A stretch of DNA of 64,000 bases, from positions 1 to 64,000 of the forward strand of contig CAWGMP010000028.1 of assembly GCA_963823755.1 (NCBI GenBank). The letters are read 5' to 3'. The translations under genes were made by a program, and so were the position numbers. Below, in pieces: positions 8,315 through 18,187 of this stretch. A model generated the notes under the pieces. It was not told where the DNA came from and did not search any database. It worked only from the letters and a program-made list of their open reading frames with translations. The first letter of the stretch is position 1. Every line of letters begins with the position of its first letter. The stretch comes from GCA-003244245 sp963823755 (lineage in GTDB: Bacteria > Actinomycetota > Actinomycetes > Mycobacteriales > Pseudonocardiaceae).

Positions 8315-8358
8315 CTACGGATCAGAAGGTTGGGAGTTCGAATCTCTTCGGGTGCGCA
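8315..8358 (+). other. 3' fragment of tRNA-Arg(ACG): probable attachment site
   Basis: CTACGGATCAGAAGG matches the anticodon loop (ACG) and stem of tRNA-Arg, followed by the T-arm GAGTTCGAATCTC and acceptor-strand end GGTGCGCA. The 5' half is absent upstream. Two T-arm positions differ from the usual GGGTTCGAATCCC, so the fragment has drifted. It looks like the residue of a second integration event. Confidence 0.75.
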
Positions 8359-8359
8359 G

Positions 8360-8573
8360 GTGAGAGGGGGTGCGGGCTCTCGGCTCGTCTCTGTGGGTCT
8401 CAATGGGTCTCAGATCGCCGCCAACTGCCGCTAGCTAGCTCACTTAGCGCGGCAGCACGTCACAACGCATTGCTGAATAAGCTTCTATGGGGTTTGAGAG
8501 CGCCCGCCTGCGGCGGCCGGTCGTGGTTGAGTCTGTCGTCTTACTCGCTTGCTCGGCCGGGCCGGTCCCGCTT
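8360..8573. repeat. Dispersed noncoding repeat, copy A
   Basis: The sequence GTGGGTCTCAA and, about 35 bases on, GCGCGGCAGCACGTCACAAC and GTGGTTGAGTC recur in the same order at 18961-19167. The two copies align along some 210 bp with scattered substitutions and a few small indels. No protein frame is shared. Copy A begins two bases after the tRNA-Arg fragment, so it may be a terminal part of an integrative element. Confidence 0.8.
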
Positions 8574-8626
8574 GCTGCGTGCGGCCTGGCGGCCGTGCTC
8601 GCGCGGGCCGGCTCGGCGCCAATGCT

Positions 8627-10191
8627 GCTAAGTTAGGCACGGGACCTTGAAGATGTGGATCTTGGCTGGTCCGTTATGGAGTTGACCGTGGTCGGTGGTG
8701 CGTTTGATGCGGTGGCTGTGTGCGCGGTACCTTTTGGCCACCCGGGGGTAGGTACGGTCTTGCCGTGGGGGGTTGGGTCGTTCGATGATTTCGTCGGTGG
8801 TTTCTTTGAGTGCGGCGGTAAGTCGTTTAGGGGGGAAACCCGCCTGGTTGGGGACCTGGCGGCGGATCGCGCGGTAGCTACGTATGAAGGAGAGGTTGTC
8901 GGGGTCGGTGCCGACGGTGTCGGCGGCATCTTTCATGACGTGGCGTATCGCGTAGTGGGTGAGCAGTAGTGACCAGATCTCTTGTTTGACCAGTTCCGGG
9001 GTTTTGGACCGGAGCACTCGGTGGTGGCCTGTTTGGTGGGTTTCGATCTCGTCGAAAGACAGTTCAATTTCCCAGCGTTCGTGATAAGCGGCGGCGAGCT
9101 CGAATGCAGGTGCGAACTCGTGGTCGGCGATCGTGGTGATCAGGCAGAACAGCTCCCCGCTGCCGGGCCGGTTTTCGATCATGTATTCCACGACGCGGAC
9201 CACTGTGGCGTGGTCGGGGTCGAGGTCGGCGCCGGCCGCCGCGGGGGCGAGCAGCGCCTCGCGGCGCCGGCCGCGGACCTTCGCCCTTGATCAGCACTGA
9301 TCGGTAGGAGCCGGCGGGCAGCCATTCCAGGACCGGTAGCGTCAGGGTCGCATTGACTCGCCACAGCAGGTGCGCTCCGGTCGCCACTGCCTGCTGCTAG
9401 GCCTGATAGCTGGAGAAGTTGCGGTCGGCCAGCACGAGCATGCCGGGGACGAACCGGGCGATCAGCTGCGCGGCCAGCGTCTGCTCACCGGTGGTCACAC
9501 CGCCCAGTTCGGCGTCCACGACGGCGTGGGTGCCGCACTCACCCAGGGCGACGAGGCGGACCTGAGGGAACGGGCTGGGCGCGGTGTCGTTGCCTGACCG
9601 GCCGAACTCCTCGTCGTTGTCGGGGGTGTCGGGCACATCGAGCACCAGACCGTCGATCGCCATCACCCGTAGTCCATGACACCACGCACCGCGGGTGCCG
9701 GGCCGGGCCATCGGCACCGCGATCCGCGCAAACAACAGTTTCACGGGGGCCTCACCCAGTCGCGCGCGGGCCTGGGAGATCGCACTAGTGGAAGGCACCT
9801 TCCAGTGATCTCGCCAGTTCCCCAGAAACTGTAGCCCGTTCACGAGCTGGCGCATCACCTCTTCGTAGGCCTCACCGAAGAACAGGTTCAATGCCAGCAC
9901 GTAGTACACCACCACGTGCGCCGGTAACAACCGCGACCGTTCCTCACGTTTGGCGGTCTCGCGGATCACATCGTCTATGACGTCCCGGTGGATCACACTG
10001 CTCAACACCCCAAGAGTCACATGGTCGGTCAACCGGCCGGATTCCCGCCGAGAAGCCCCTGAATTCTTCGCCACTCGACAACAATATCGAAGAACAGTGC
10101 AATTCCCGTGGTTTCCGGAACCGACACGCCGGGTCATTCATAACGTTATCAAACAGTTTCCCATCGCCCCGCGTCACGCCCCTAACTTAGC
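8627..10191. mobile_element. IS4-family insertion sequence, transposase broken
   Basis: The ends are inverted repeats: GCTAAGTTAGGCACGGGAC on the left, and GCTAAGTTAGGGGCGTGAC as the reverse complement of the right end (10173-10191). The element is about 1.57 kb and encloses one decayed transposase. No target duplication is obvious. Its left end abuts dispersed repeat copy A. Confidence 0.85.
8628..10137 (-). pseudogene. IS4-family transposase with a nonsense codon and a frameshift
   Basis: Three minus-strand pieces in order make one actinobacterial IS4 enzyme. The first piece carries HVTLGVLSSVIHRDVIDDVI, the first Asp in MAIDGLVLDVPDT and the second in LADRNFSSYQA. A TAG at 9397-9399 then interrupts it. 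The same frame resumes as GAHLLWRVNATLTLPVLEWL, and the frame shifts near 9285-9295. The last piece carries YHERWEIELSFDEIETHQTG, the YREK-type region with the catalytic Glu, and ends at 8628. The N-terminal DUF4372-like region and both ends are present, so only two lesions inactivate it. Confidence 0.9.
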
Positions 10192-10246
10192 GGCATCAAC
10201 CCAGGTCCGCAGCCCACTCTCGTTCTCAAGATCACGGAAATTCGGG

Positions 10247-11332
10247 CTAATCGCTCATCGTTCGTCCTTGGTTCCTGGCAAGGTGCGCAAGAGCGGAATG
10301 CAGCAGTCCGGTGGCGACAAGTGTCCAGACTGTAAAGGCGATCCAGAAGAACACCAGCGAGATAGTCCACAACGAGCGCATGTGCAGCTCGATGGCCGTT
10401 GCCGCAGAAGCCGTGGAGTACATCCCCAGCGGAAACACCGCCGCCCACCACCCACCGTGATATCGCAACGAGCCAGCCACCTGGTCGACCCGCCAGATCT
10501 CGGCGTATAGCAACACTGGTATCCACAAACTAGCGAGCACCCATGCTACGAACGTCACCGGTCGGACCCAGCCCCCAAGTCCCACCGGCGCAGTGAGCGT
10601 GTGTGCCGCGGCAAGGATATGGTCGCCGGCCAGGGCCGTGATCGCGAGTGCACCCATCAGGATCCAGCTATCCGGTGTTACCTTCTCAGGCACGAACGGC
10701 GTCGCCAGCGTCTGCCAGCCGATCAGCCAGCTCACGACCAGGTACAGCACCATTCCCAGGAACCACGCCACGGCTCCGATCATCATAAGCGAGGACGCGC
10801 GGGCATGGACGGCGAGGTCCGCCGCGGTAATCGCCAGCCCTGCGGTTGCCACGCTCGGCAGCAGCCACGCCCCACGCGCATGCTCGCGTAGGTCCGGAGC
10901 TGACCGCGAACCGACATCGACCGCAGCCAACGGCGCCAGCACCAGCCAAGCCGCGAGGGCGAACCCGCCCAGCAACCACACAAAAGCAGGATGATCATCC
11001 CAGCGTGCACCGAGTACTGCACAAGCCGCGACGAAGGTGAACATCCGCAACGCGAGGTCAGGATCGCGCGCCAACAACGCGAGACGTGCGGGGCGGGTAA
11101 ATATCCAACCGAGGAATCTCAGTCCCAACACGGCGAAGGCGACCAAGGCGAGGATGCTCAGCGCGACACCGAGCCGCCAGTACTGGTGGTAGTACGCGGC
11201 AACGGAGACGATGCCCGTCGCCATCACCACCGCAAACAGGTCGGGCGACGGATCCACCTCAACGAACCACGCACGGATCCCACCGTCGATCGGTAGGCGG
11301 TGCCCGGACGATATCGTGAGTCGCTTCATCAT
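10247..11332 (-). CDS. TehA/SLAC1-type membrane channel (tellurite resistance/C4-dicarboxylate family)
   Basis: A 361-residue protein with about ten hydrophobic segments spread evenly along its length. The family motif VVMATGIVSVA lies at residues 36-46. This family forms trimeric anion-selective channels, some of them linked to tellurite tolerance or dicarboxylate export; the substrate cannot be told here. The frame is intact with strong codon bias. It has no obvious operon partner, since the IS4 element lies downstream and a noncoding region upstream. It is one of the few undamaged genes in this part of the window. Confidence 0.85.
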   Translation of the reverse strand: MMKRLTISSGHRLPIDGGIRAWFVEVDPSPDLFAVVMATGIVSVAAYYHQYWRLGVALSILALVAFAVLGLRFLGWIFTRPARLALLARDPDLALRMFTFVAACAVLGARWDDHPAFVWLLGGFALAAWLVLAPLAAVDVGSRSAPDLREHARGAWLLPSVATAGLAITAADLAVHARASSLMMIGAVAWFLGMVLYLVVSWLIGWQTLATPFVPEKVTPDSWILMGALAITALAGDHILAAAHTLTAPVGLGGWVRPVTFVAWVLASLWIPVLLYAEIWRVDQVAGSLRYHGGWWAAVFPLGMYSTASAATAIELHMRSLWTISLVFFWIAFTVWTLVATGLLHSALAHLARNQGRTMSD

Positions 11333-12037
11333 GATGGCAGTCGTGGTGAGAGTTCCTCTGCCGGTGCCGTTGTGTACTGCCGCAACGCTAGCCCAGTCGC
11401 GGGTCGGGGCGTCACGAATCCTGCGGCTGTACCGGTTAGGTACAGCATTCGGCTGGCGCAGCGAGCGGGTTCGGTTCGGCGGCCAAGCGAGCTGGTTCTC
11501 CAGGTCACCACGTCCTCGCCGGTATAGCCGACGCCTTGATCTCTATTTAATCTCCGATCCCCCTGTCGGGCGGCCCGTTCCGGGCTGGAAAATGCATCAG
11601 CAGTACCACCAGCCCCACCGACACCTATTTTCCGGATCAGAGGCGTACTGGGCAGCATCGGAACCGACACGGAATCGCACACACGCGACATAACGCGTCA
11701 GCTGCGAAGACGCCACGTAACTGGTTCGGCACAACAGCACTGTGCCCCGGGTATGCCAACAGGGGCAGATGAGGTCCGCTTACCGGGCACGTCCGACCTC
11801 GGCGCGCACCCACGAGACCGCACGAACGTACTCTCTTGCCGATGAGGATGCGTCGGGGTTGCCGACGTATCTGCGGGTAGCTCAGGGCCCCTGTCCCTTG
11901 CCTTCGACGATCCGCGGGCGTGGCGGCCACCAGCCGGTTCTTCACCCAGGCACTGGAGCACGCCGCACAGCCGGTGGAGGTGACGACTGGCCGGGCACCG
12001 ATGTGCCCTCGCGTGCTCGATCGCGTCGTAGTTCGGG
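11333..12037. other. Noncoding or strongly decayed stretch
   Basis: No intact gene. On the minus strand between about 12080 and 11850 two frames give fragments (LALNDDTPNYDAIEHAR, then ARPVVTSTGCAACSSAWVK) that could be one protein broken by a frameshift. I cannot name the family. The remainder shows nothing. Confidence 0.3.
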
Positions 12038-12418
12038 GTGTCGTCGTTCAGGGCCAGCGTGCGGGCGGCGCGGGGGCCTCGGGAGCTGGAACAGGTGACG
12101 GCGGAGCTGGGGGGCGCCGAGCTGCACCGCATCCTCGGTGAGGAACGCGCGAAGGGATGTGGTTTAGCTGGTGGTTTGAGGAGCTCACGGAGGATCCGAT
12201 GGCAGCGGCGTTCACCGGCTGGTATGTGCGGCGCCACGGTACCGAACCCGATCCGGAGGCCGTCGGTGTGCTGGCACAGGAATGGATGGAGGGGACGCTG
12301 CCCGACACCTGGCATGCGGTCTCACCGCATCGAGTTGCCTTCCAGGCTCGCGTTGATCAACGATTGGATCCCTGACGATCCGGTCACCGTCGCGGCGAAG
12401 GCGTTGCGGGTTTAGGCG
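12038..12418 (+). pseudogene. Unrecognised protein, apparently frameshifted
   Basis: Two plus-strand frames carry coherent helical sequence. The first is VTAELGGAELHRILGEERAK. The second is FEELTEDPMAAAFTGWYVRR followed by EAVGVLAQEWMEGTLPDTWH. The first frame returns with DWIPDDPVTVAAKALRV and a stop at 12418. This suggests one protein of about 120 residues with two small indels. I do not recognise the family; the acidic, Trp-rich helices give no functional clue. It could also be chance reading in GC-rich DNA. Confidence 0.35.
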
Positions 12419-12695
12419 TGAGTGCTTCGCGGGCTGATCGGCTGCTCAACCCAGAGCGACACATCTGGGCGGCAGCCCCTCACCTGATGCCGCCGCATCC
12501 GCGCAGCGCTGCGAGAAAACCTGTGACCTTCACCGGTTTGTGGCGGTGTTTTTTGGCTGGCCGGAATCAGCCCGCTAATCTGGCGGCGGACTGCCCGCCG
12601 AGACCACGATCGCCGAGTTGCACATCATCCTGCGTGTGGAGTGACGCATGCTGATCCTGCTGCGCGATCGGGGGTGTCGGTGGTCAGCGGCGGGG
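12419..12695. other. Intergenic, nothing recognised
   Basis: No supported gene or RNA. It lies between the broken protein above and the 3' end of the leftward hydrolase gene. Confidence 0.4.
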
Positions 12696-13655
12696 TTAGC
12701 GCACGTAGTGGTGGAACCAGTTGATGGTGGCGATCCAAGCAGCTTCTGCCTGTATCGCGTTGTAGCGTGGGCCCGTGTCGTTGTGAAACGCGTGGTCTAC
12801 TCCAGGATAAACCCTGGTCTGGTACGGCCGGCCGGCGTGGCTCAGCTGCTGTGCAATCTCGTTTTTTGTGCTGGTGATTCGGGTGTCCCGCTCGGCGTAG
12901 ATGGCGAGCACTGCGGCCTTGGTGGTTGCCAGTCCGACCAGATTCTCCGGCGGTGGGCCGTAGAAGGGCACTGCGGCCTTGACCACGGTACCTGCGGCTA
13001 GCGCATTCCAGGTCATGCCACCACCGAAACAGAAACCAGTCATGCCAAGCCGGTCCCCCAGACCGGCTGCCGATACCGCGTATAGCGCCTGTTGCAGGTC
13101 TGAGACCATCGCCCTGGGGTCCTGCTTACTCAGCACGGCCGCGTATTCGGCCGGATCGCTGAGCTTATCGGCTCCACCGTGACGAGACAGCAGATCAACA
13201 GCGAGGGCACTGAAACCGGCAGTCGCCACCCGACGGACCACGTCTTTGATGTGGGTCACCAGACCACGATTCTCGTGAACCACGAGGATGCCACCGGTCG
13301 GTTCACCACTGGCCGGCTGGGCGTGGTAGCTGATCAGGGCGGCACCATCAACACCGGTCACCGTCATCGGCGCGAGGGTGATGCGGGGATCGTCGGGTCG
13401 CACGGTCACCCCGTCTGTGGTGGGTTGGGCGGGCGGCGTGGCGAAGGGTTGCGGCGTGCTGGCTTGCCGGGATGCCGGCGAGGGCGGCTGTCCGGTGGGC
13501 TCGCTTTGGCAACCTGCCACGTCCAGCAACACCACGGTGCTGGCGATGCTCCCGGTGATCAGGGTCACCCGGTGGAGCAACTCCCGCCGGGTGATCAATC
13601 CAGAAGTGAAATCTTCGATGTGCTCCCCAACCAGGTAGCACTCGATCTCGGTCAT
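12696..13655 (-). CDS. Secreted dienelactone hydrolase family protein (Tat signal)
   Basis: The ATG at 13655 is preceded by GAGAGG at Shine-Dalgarno spacing. The longer open frame upstream has no such support. The first 60 residues contain a twin-arginine motif (ITRRELLHRVTLITG) followed by a hydrophobic segment and a Cys, then a Pro/Thr-rich linker, so the enzyme is exported folded and perhaps lipid-anchored. The alpha/beta-hydrolase domain has the nucleophile Cys in GFCFGGG, Asp in AERDTRI and His in GVDHAFHND. This is the Cys-Asp-His triad of dienelactone hydrolases. The natural substrate is unknown; this exported subgroup is common in actinobacteria. Confidence 0.88.
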   Translation of the reverse strand: MTEIECYLVGEHIEDFTSGLITRRELLHRVTLITGSIASTVVLLDVAGCQSEPTGQPPSPASRQASTPQPFATPPAQPTTDGVTVRPDDPRITLAPMTVTGVDGAALISYHAQPASGEPTGGILVVHENRGLVTHIKDVVRRVATAGFSALAVDLLSRHGGADKLSDPAEYAAVLSKQDPRAMVSDLQQALYAVSAAGLGDRLGMTGFCFGGGMTWNALAAGTVVKAAVPFYGPPPENLVGLATTKAAVLAIYAERDTRITSTKNEIAQQLSHAGRPYQTRVYPGVDHAFHNDTGPRYNAIQAEAAWIATINWFHHYVR

Positions 13656-13859
13656 CAGATACCTCTCACAGCGCCACCGCCCCAGCTGAGAATGTTGTGT
13701 TCCACATCCGAACCTGGCGACGAGGAGTCCGCTATATCCGCAGTAGGCCGACCGGCGGCTTGCCCTGGAAGCGACCGCCGCTGCGCAACAGCGACACCGC
13801 AGGGCCAAGACGATCCTTCGCTTAAGACACACCTATCAGAGTTCACCGATTGTGACCGG

Positions 13860-14054
13860 TTATGTCTCCCACTTCAGCTCGAATCCCAGAAGGGACTTGT
13901 ATCGTTCAAGGACTTCCTCGTCGCTCAGTGCGGACAGAGGTGAGCGAATCCCCTTGGGTTCGGGACCGTAGACCTCTGCTGCTATTTCCATCTCCTGCTC
14001 GAGAGCCCATCCCGTGGGGGTGTGCCGGAACTCGTCGAGAGAGTCGTCGCTCAT
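13860..14054 (-). CDS. Small acidic protein of unknown function
   Basis: A 64-residue protein with a strong ribosome binding site (AGGAGGT, 4 bases before the ATG). It is acidic and helical, with the segment GPEPKGIRSPLSALSDEEVL in the middle and no signal peptide, Cys pair or membrane segment. The clear start signal and codon bias argue that it is expressed. I do not recognise the family. Confidence 0.6.
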   Translation of the reverse strand: MSDDSLDEFRHTPTGWALEQEMEIAAEVYGPEPKGIRSPLSALSDEEVLERYKSLLGFELKWET

Positions 14055-14167
14055 GACACCTCCTGGCGAAGCGAAGGCGGCTGCTGTGTGCTCCCTATGA
14101 TTTCACGCTTACGCCAGTAGCGCTGCTCGCCGTGGGCAGGGCCGCGACGACTCGCTCGACGGGCATC

Positions 14168-14656
14168 TCAGGTGACGGCGGGGCCACCTGGCGAGACCGC
14201 GAGCTTGCTCGCGGTCGCGGATGCGGCGAAGCCCCGCGGTGATCTGATCTTCAGGTATGACCTGGAAACCAAGTCGCCGGTGGTTAGGGCGCGTTCCACC
14301 CGACGTTGGCGTCGGTGGTCAGCGTCAGGGTAGCAACGTCGTGCTGTGGGACCCCTGTAGCAGCGGTGTCCAGGAGCGTCTTCTAAGGCCCTGCCCAGCG
14401 TGGTCGGGATGCACGGAAACCTGCTCGACATGGGCGTTTCCATCGACCACATCGAAAAGGAGACAGGCCACGGACCGATCCGCGTCATCGGTGATGACCC
14501 AGGCCTGACCGTCCGCCTGGACGGCGGCCAGCTCAGTGATGGACAACGGTCGTCATCTGCGACGGCAGCCATGTCGAGGTCTCGAAACGCCGCACCGGCG
14601 GCTCGCTCAAACTCCCGAACGGCCGATAGATCGTCCCGACGAGCGGCTCGGACCAT
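14168..14656 (-). pseudogene. GNAT N-acetyltransferase, at least three lesions
   Basis: The N-terminus MVRAARRDDLSAVREFERAA continues in a second frame as ELAAVQADGQAWVITDDADR and HVEQVSVHPDHAGQGL, the acetyl-CoA binding motif A. A third frame then gives TLLDTAATGVPQHDVATLTL and TTDANVGWNAP before an in-frame TAA. The tail RLGFQVIPEDQITAGLRRIR completes the fold. Spliced together it is a standard acetyltransferase of about 165 residues. The lesions are two frameshifts and one stop (AP-stop where PYYRRLGF is usual). Confidence 0.85.
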
Positions 14657-16062
14657 AGTGACATCATCGGTCGCTCAGCGGATCGGAGTGCTCGCACGTC
14701 GTCCACCCGAGCAACCGTGACTTGCCCGTCCTACCAGGCCTGGTAGGCAGCGGTCACCGCGTCACTCGAGGCACACAGCCGCGCTTGCTGACAGCGTGAC
14801 GTCGAAGGCGCGCTACAGATCCACTCATGACGCGAGTCGCACTGTATTGCCGAGAAGCGCGCCTTCGATCCCTAGCATGAGTCTGCATTGGTGTGCATGG
14901 TCGTCCGTGCATGACACCAGGGTTGCCGAAGTACTCGCCGAGTCGATAAAAACGGAGTATGCACCTGAGCCCATAGCAATTTCCCTTCGTGAAAGTGGAG
15001 CCATCCATGCTGTCATGGATTATGTAAGGAGTCCGGGATCGCACGTTCAGATACATGTCTACAGGTGCAATACAGGCCGTGCTGACAGCACGGATGGCTA
15101 GTCTAAACGATGGCTAGCCTAATATTCCGCGGGCGGGTACTCGTGCACGTGAGCCGAAGCCGGTTAGTTTCACGACGCATGGGCGGGCGCACGATCTTGG
15201 TCGGTGCCCCTTGCGCGCCCGTTCGCACGGCGACTCACGGGGAACTACAGACAACGACGGACAGAAACTCACTGACGGTGCATCAGAATACTTCCAGCTC
15301 ACGCCGTGTGACGGTCCGCTCCCTTGCTCGGCGGTACTCGATTCTGATAGAACCTGCGCCCAACCACAATGCCCTCGCCGGGCGCGCAGATCTCCGGGAT
15401 GGCCAGCCACGAGAGCTGCGGCTGGGTCGGAGGCCGGGTATGGCATCTCATCGACCTCCCCTCCAGGGTTACCACACTGCACCCCGGGGGCAGAGCCAGA
15501 TCATGCATGCGCCGGTTCTGTCGAGGGCTGCGCCCCCGGGCGCCGTGTGATCAGGACCAGCGTGCCGCCGTCCATCTCAGGGTTGGCGATCAAGGTTGTG
15601 GGCCGATGTTCCCCAGCACCAGCCCTCGGCCGCCTCATAGGGGAGCGGGTGCGCCCCTGATCTCACTGAACTCATCCGGCACGAAACCAGGTCCAGCGCC
15701 TGGTCCGCACCGTCAATGCACGACTAACCGGGCCTGCGCTCGACCTCTGGACAGCAGCGCAATGCAGCAACGAGACCGACCAACACCGCCCCGCAACGCC
15801 CGCCAGCGATCCGCAAGGCGCGCAAACCACTCCCATCGACCGTTCTGCCCGCAGTTCGGGGTCAGGTGCTCCGCTTGCGCAGAGTCTGTCAACGGCAGAC
15901 GGTGCTGGGCTCAATCGGGTCTCATTCATGGCCGACCGTGAACGTCTGGATCCGTCCGCCAAGTTTGTCTTATGCTGCGGTTTTGCGTTGTGCGTACTGT
16001 GGTGGGCGTGGTTCGGCAGGCTTGCCACAGCGAGGCAGCAGCCAGCGCGTACGGTGACATCC
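14657..16062. other. Long noncoding stretch
   Basis: About 1.4 kb without a supported gene. On the minus strand at 15640-15300, fragments such as IANPEMDGGTLVLITRRPG and ALPPGCSVVTLEGRSMRCHT read like pieces of one unknown protein broken by frameshifts. No tRNA, IS end or repeat was found. GC content drops locally around 14800-15060. Confidence 0.35.
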
Positions 16063-17607
16063 ATGGCACCCGAGGGACATCACGACGGAGTCACCGCCGA
16101 GACGGACGACATGATGAGGCAGCTCGCCGGCGCGATGTCCGACCTCGGCCCGGGCGAACTCCAGGATGTGTTGCGCCGGGCACTAGCTGCCGGGGCGGTT
16201 GGCGTCGATCCGTTCACACGGACGCCACCGCCGTCACGAAGGCGCTCACGCCGCCTCGATGCCGTCACCTATCGGGTCCGTATCGATGTCAAGGGAACCA
16301 GACCGCCGCTGTGGCGTCGGGTTGAGCTGGCGTCCGACTTGTTCCTCCACGATCTCCACCACGTTATCCAGACCGCATTCGGCTGGACCGACAGTCATCT
16401 GCATCGGTTCGGCAGCGGGCCGGAGTACTACAGCCGTCACACGGAGTACTACCTGTGCCCGTTCGACGTGGAAGAGGGCGAGACCGGCATTCCCGAGGAC
16501 CAGGTGCGCCTGGACGAAGTGCTGGTCGAGATCGGCGACAAGCTGTTCTATACCTAGGATTTCGGTGACGACTGGCAGCACACCATCAGGCTTGAATCCG
16601 TCGTGTGTCACGAAGACCCCGTACCGCGGGCGGCCTGCACCGACGGGCGGCGTCCCGGGCCCGCGGAGGACTGCGGCGTCTACGGCTACGAGCTGATCGC
16701 CGCAACCACCGACCCGACTCACACTGACCACGCTGACGCGGTCGTAGAATATGCGCGCTGCTTCGGCGACGATGCCGACCCCGCCTGCTTCAGTCCTACC
16801 AAGTTCGACATCGGTGAGATCAACAACACACTGGTCGATCTGGGCCTCGATGACACGACAGCGCAGATCGACCTTCCTGAGCAGCTCGATGAACTTGTCC
16901 AGACCGTCCGGACCAGCACCGGCAAACGGCGGCTGCGGCGACTGATCGGCGACGCTGTGTTTGACCAGTCGGTGCAGGTCGACACCGAAACCGCGGCCCG
17001 GATGGTCCATCCTTATACATGGCTACTGGATCGCGTCGGCACCGACGGAATCACGCTGACCAGCGCTGGTTACCTCCCACCCGTCCATGTCGAAGCCGCA
17101 ATGACAGAACTCGGCTTGGCGACGGAATGGATCGGAAAGGGAAATCGCGAGAGCCAGACTTTACCGGTGCTGGACCTGCGTGAATCGGCGCAGAAGGCGG
17201 GGCTGCTACGCAAGTACCGGGGAAAGCTTTTGCTGACGGCTCAGGGACTCGCCATGCGCGGTGATCCGGTCGCGTTGTGGTGGCGGCTCGCTGAGAAGAC
17301 ACCGCCCCGCTCCACCGATACCTGCCAGACGCAAGCCGGCCTCTTTTTCCTGGTCGCGACCGCCGCTCAGATCACGGGTGACCTGAATGCGACCGTCGCC
17401 GATCTTCTCGGCGCGATCGGTTGGATGAGCGGCGGTGGCACCCCGCTGACGGGTTCGATGGCTAGCCACGCCGCGTGGAACACCACAGCCGTGCTCCGGC
17501 GACTGGGGGCCATCACCGATGAACGCGACTTCCACCGACGAGAACGGCCGACACCGGACGGAGTCACTTTCGCCCGCGCAGCGCTCATCAGGTGGCCCAG
17601 CGGCTAG
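16063..17607 (+). pseudogene. Plasmid pRiA4b ORF-3-type protein, interrupted by one amber codon
   Basis: The N-terminal half (to 16554) has the family's beta-rich domain, with YRVRIDVKGTRPPLWRRVEL and HHVIQTAFGWTDSHLHRF. It ends LFYT followed by TAG at 16555-16557. The same frame continues with DFGDDWQHTIRLESVVCHED. The family normally reads YTYDFGDDW here, so the stop replaces a Tyr codon (TAC to TAG). Downstream, CTDGRRPGPAEDCGVYGYEL is the family's Cys-containing turn, followed by a helical region of about 300 residues of unknown role. The ATG at 16063 is the best start. Such proteins are often passengers of mobile elements; their function is unknown. A shorter remnant of the same family lies at 49853. 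Confidence 0.85.
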
Positions 17608-17776
17608 CGCGACTACATGTACCCCTAGCACCACGGTCGCAACCAACATGTCTATAGACAATCCGTGATAGCCTCACGGTGTGGATACGAGTTCTGGAAC
17701 GATGATTCGTTGAGGCTCGTCGCTGGCTCGACTGTCGCAGACCGATCTTGCGCGACGTGCCGGTGTCGCGCAGTCG

Positions 17777-18187
17777 GTGATCAGCGCGTATGGATCCGAC
17801 CGGCGTGAACCGGGCCTTCGTACCCTTGTCAAGTTGATCGAAGCTACCGGTCATCAGCTCGCTTTCGAACTGATTCCCGCACCGCGCAACCGGTTCGGAC
17901 TGCCCGATACGCGACTGGACCGGCGTCTGCGTCGGCATCGCCGTGCGGTCATTGAGATAGCCGCTCGACGCGGGGTGCGAAACGTGCGTGTCTTCGGCAG
18001 CATCGCCCGAGGTGAAGACACCGACAACAGTGACATCGATCTGCTCATCGACCTTGACGACGGCGTCGTGTCGTTGTCCGGGTTGAACAGGGAACTGTCC
18101 GAGTTGCTCGACGTCGAGGTCGAGCCGGCCGCCACCCTCAAGCCTGCGATTCGAGATGAGGTCTTGAGTGAGGCGATCGCGCTGTGA
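17777..18187 (+). CDS. MNT-domain nucleotidyltransferase antitoxin with damaged N-terminal XRE helix-turn-helix (MntA-like)
   Basis: The C-terminal domain (residues about 50-136) is an intact minimal nucleotidyltransferase with the GSx10DxD motif, here GS(IARGEDTDNS)DID, and the following LLIDLDDG. In HepT-MntA modules this protein AMPylates and silences the HEPN toxin encoded next. The GTG at 17777 falls inside an HTH: reading back in the same frame gives LARLSQTDLARRAGVAQ, and a GTG at 17681 starts VDTSSGTMIR. A TGA at 17711 interrupts. One extra T near 17710 and one missing G near 17726 explain this, because the intervening bases read EARRW in the shifted frame. The DNA-binding half is therefore broken but the transferase half is not. 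Its stop overlaps the start of the HepT gene. Confidence 0.75.
   Translation: MISAYGSDRREPGLRTLVKLIEATGHQLAFELIPAPRNRFGLPDTRLDRRLRRHRRAVIEIAARRGVRNVRVFGSIARGEDTDNSDIDLLIDLDDGVVSLSGLNRELSELLDVEVEPAATLKPAIRDEVLSEAIAL

Noticed and set aside
15114..15660. Several open frames of 120-190 codons on both strands
   Set aside because: None has codon bias, a ribosome binding site or a domain; at most they overlie fragments of one unidentified broken gene.
16555..16557. Pyrrolysine or programmed readthrough at the amber codon
   Set aside because: Nothing in the window supports a recoding system, and a Tyr-to-stop change is simpler.
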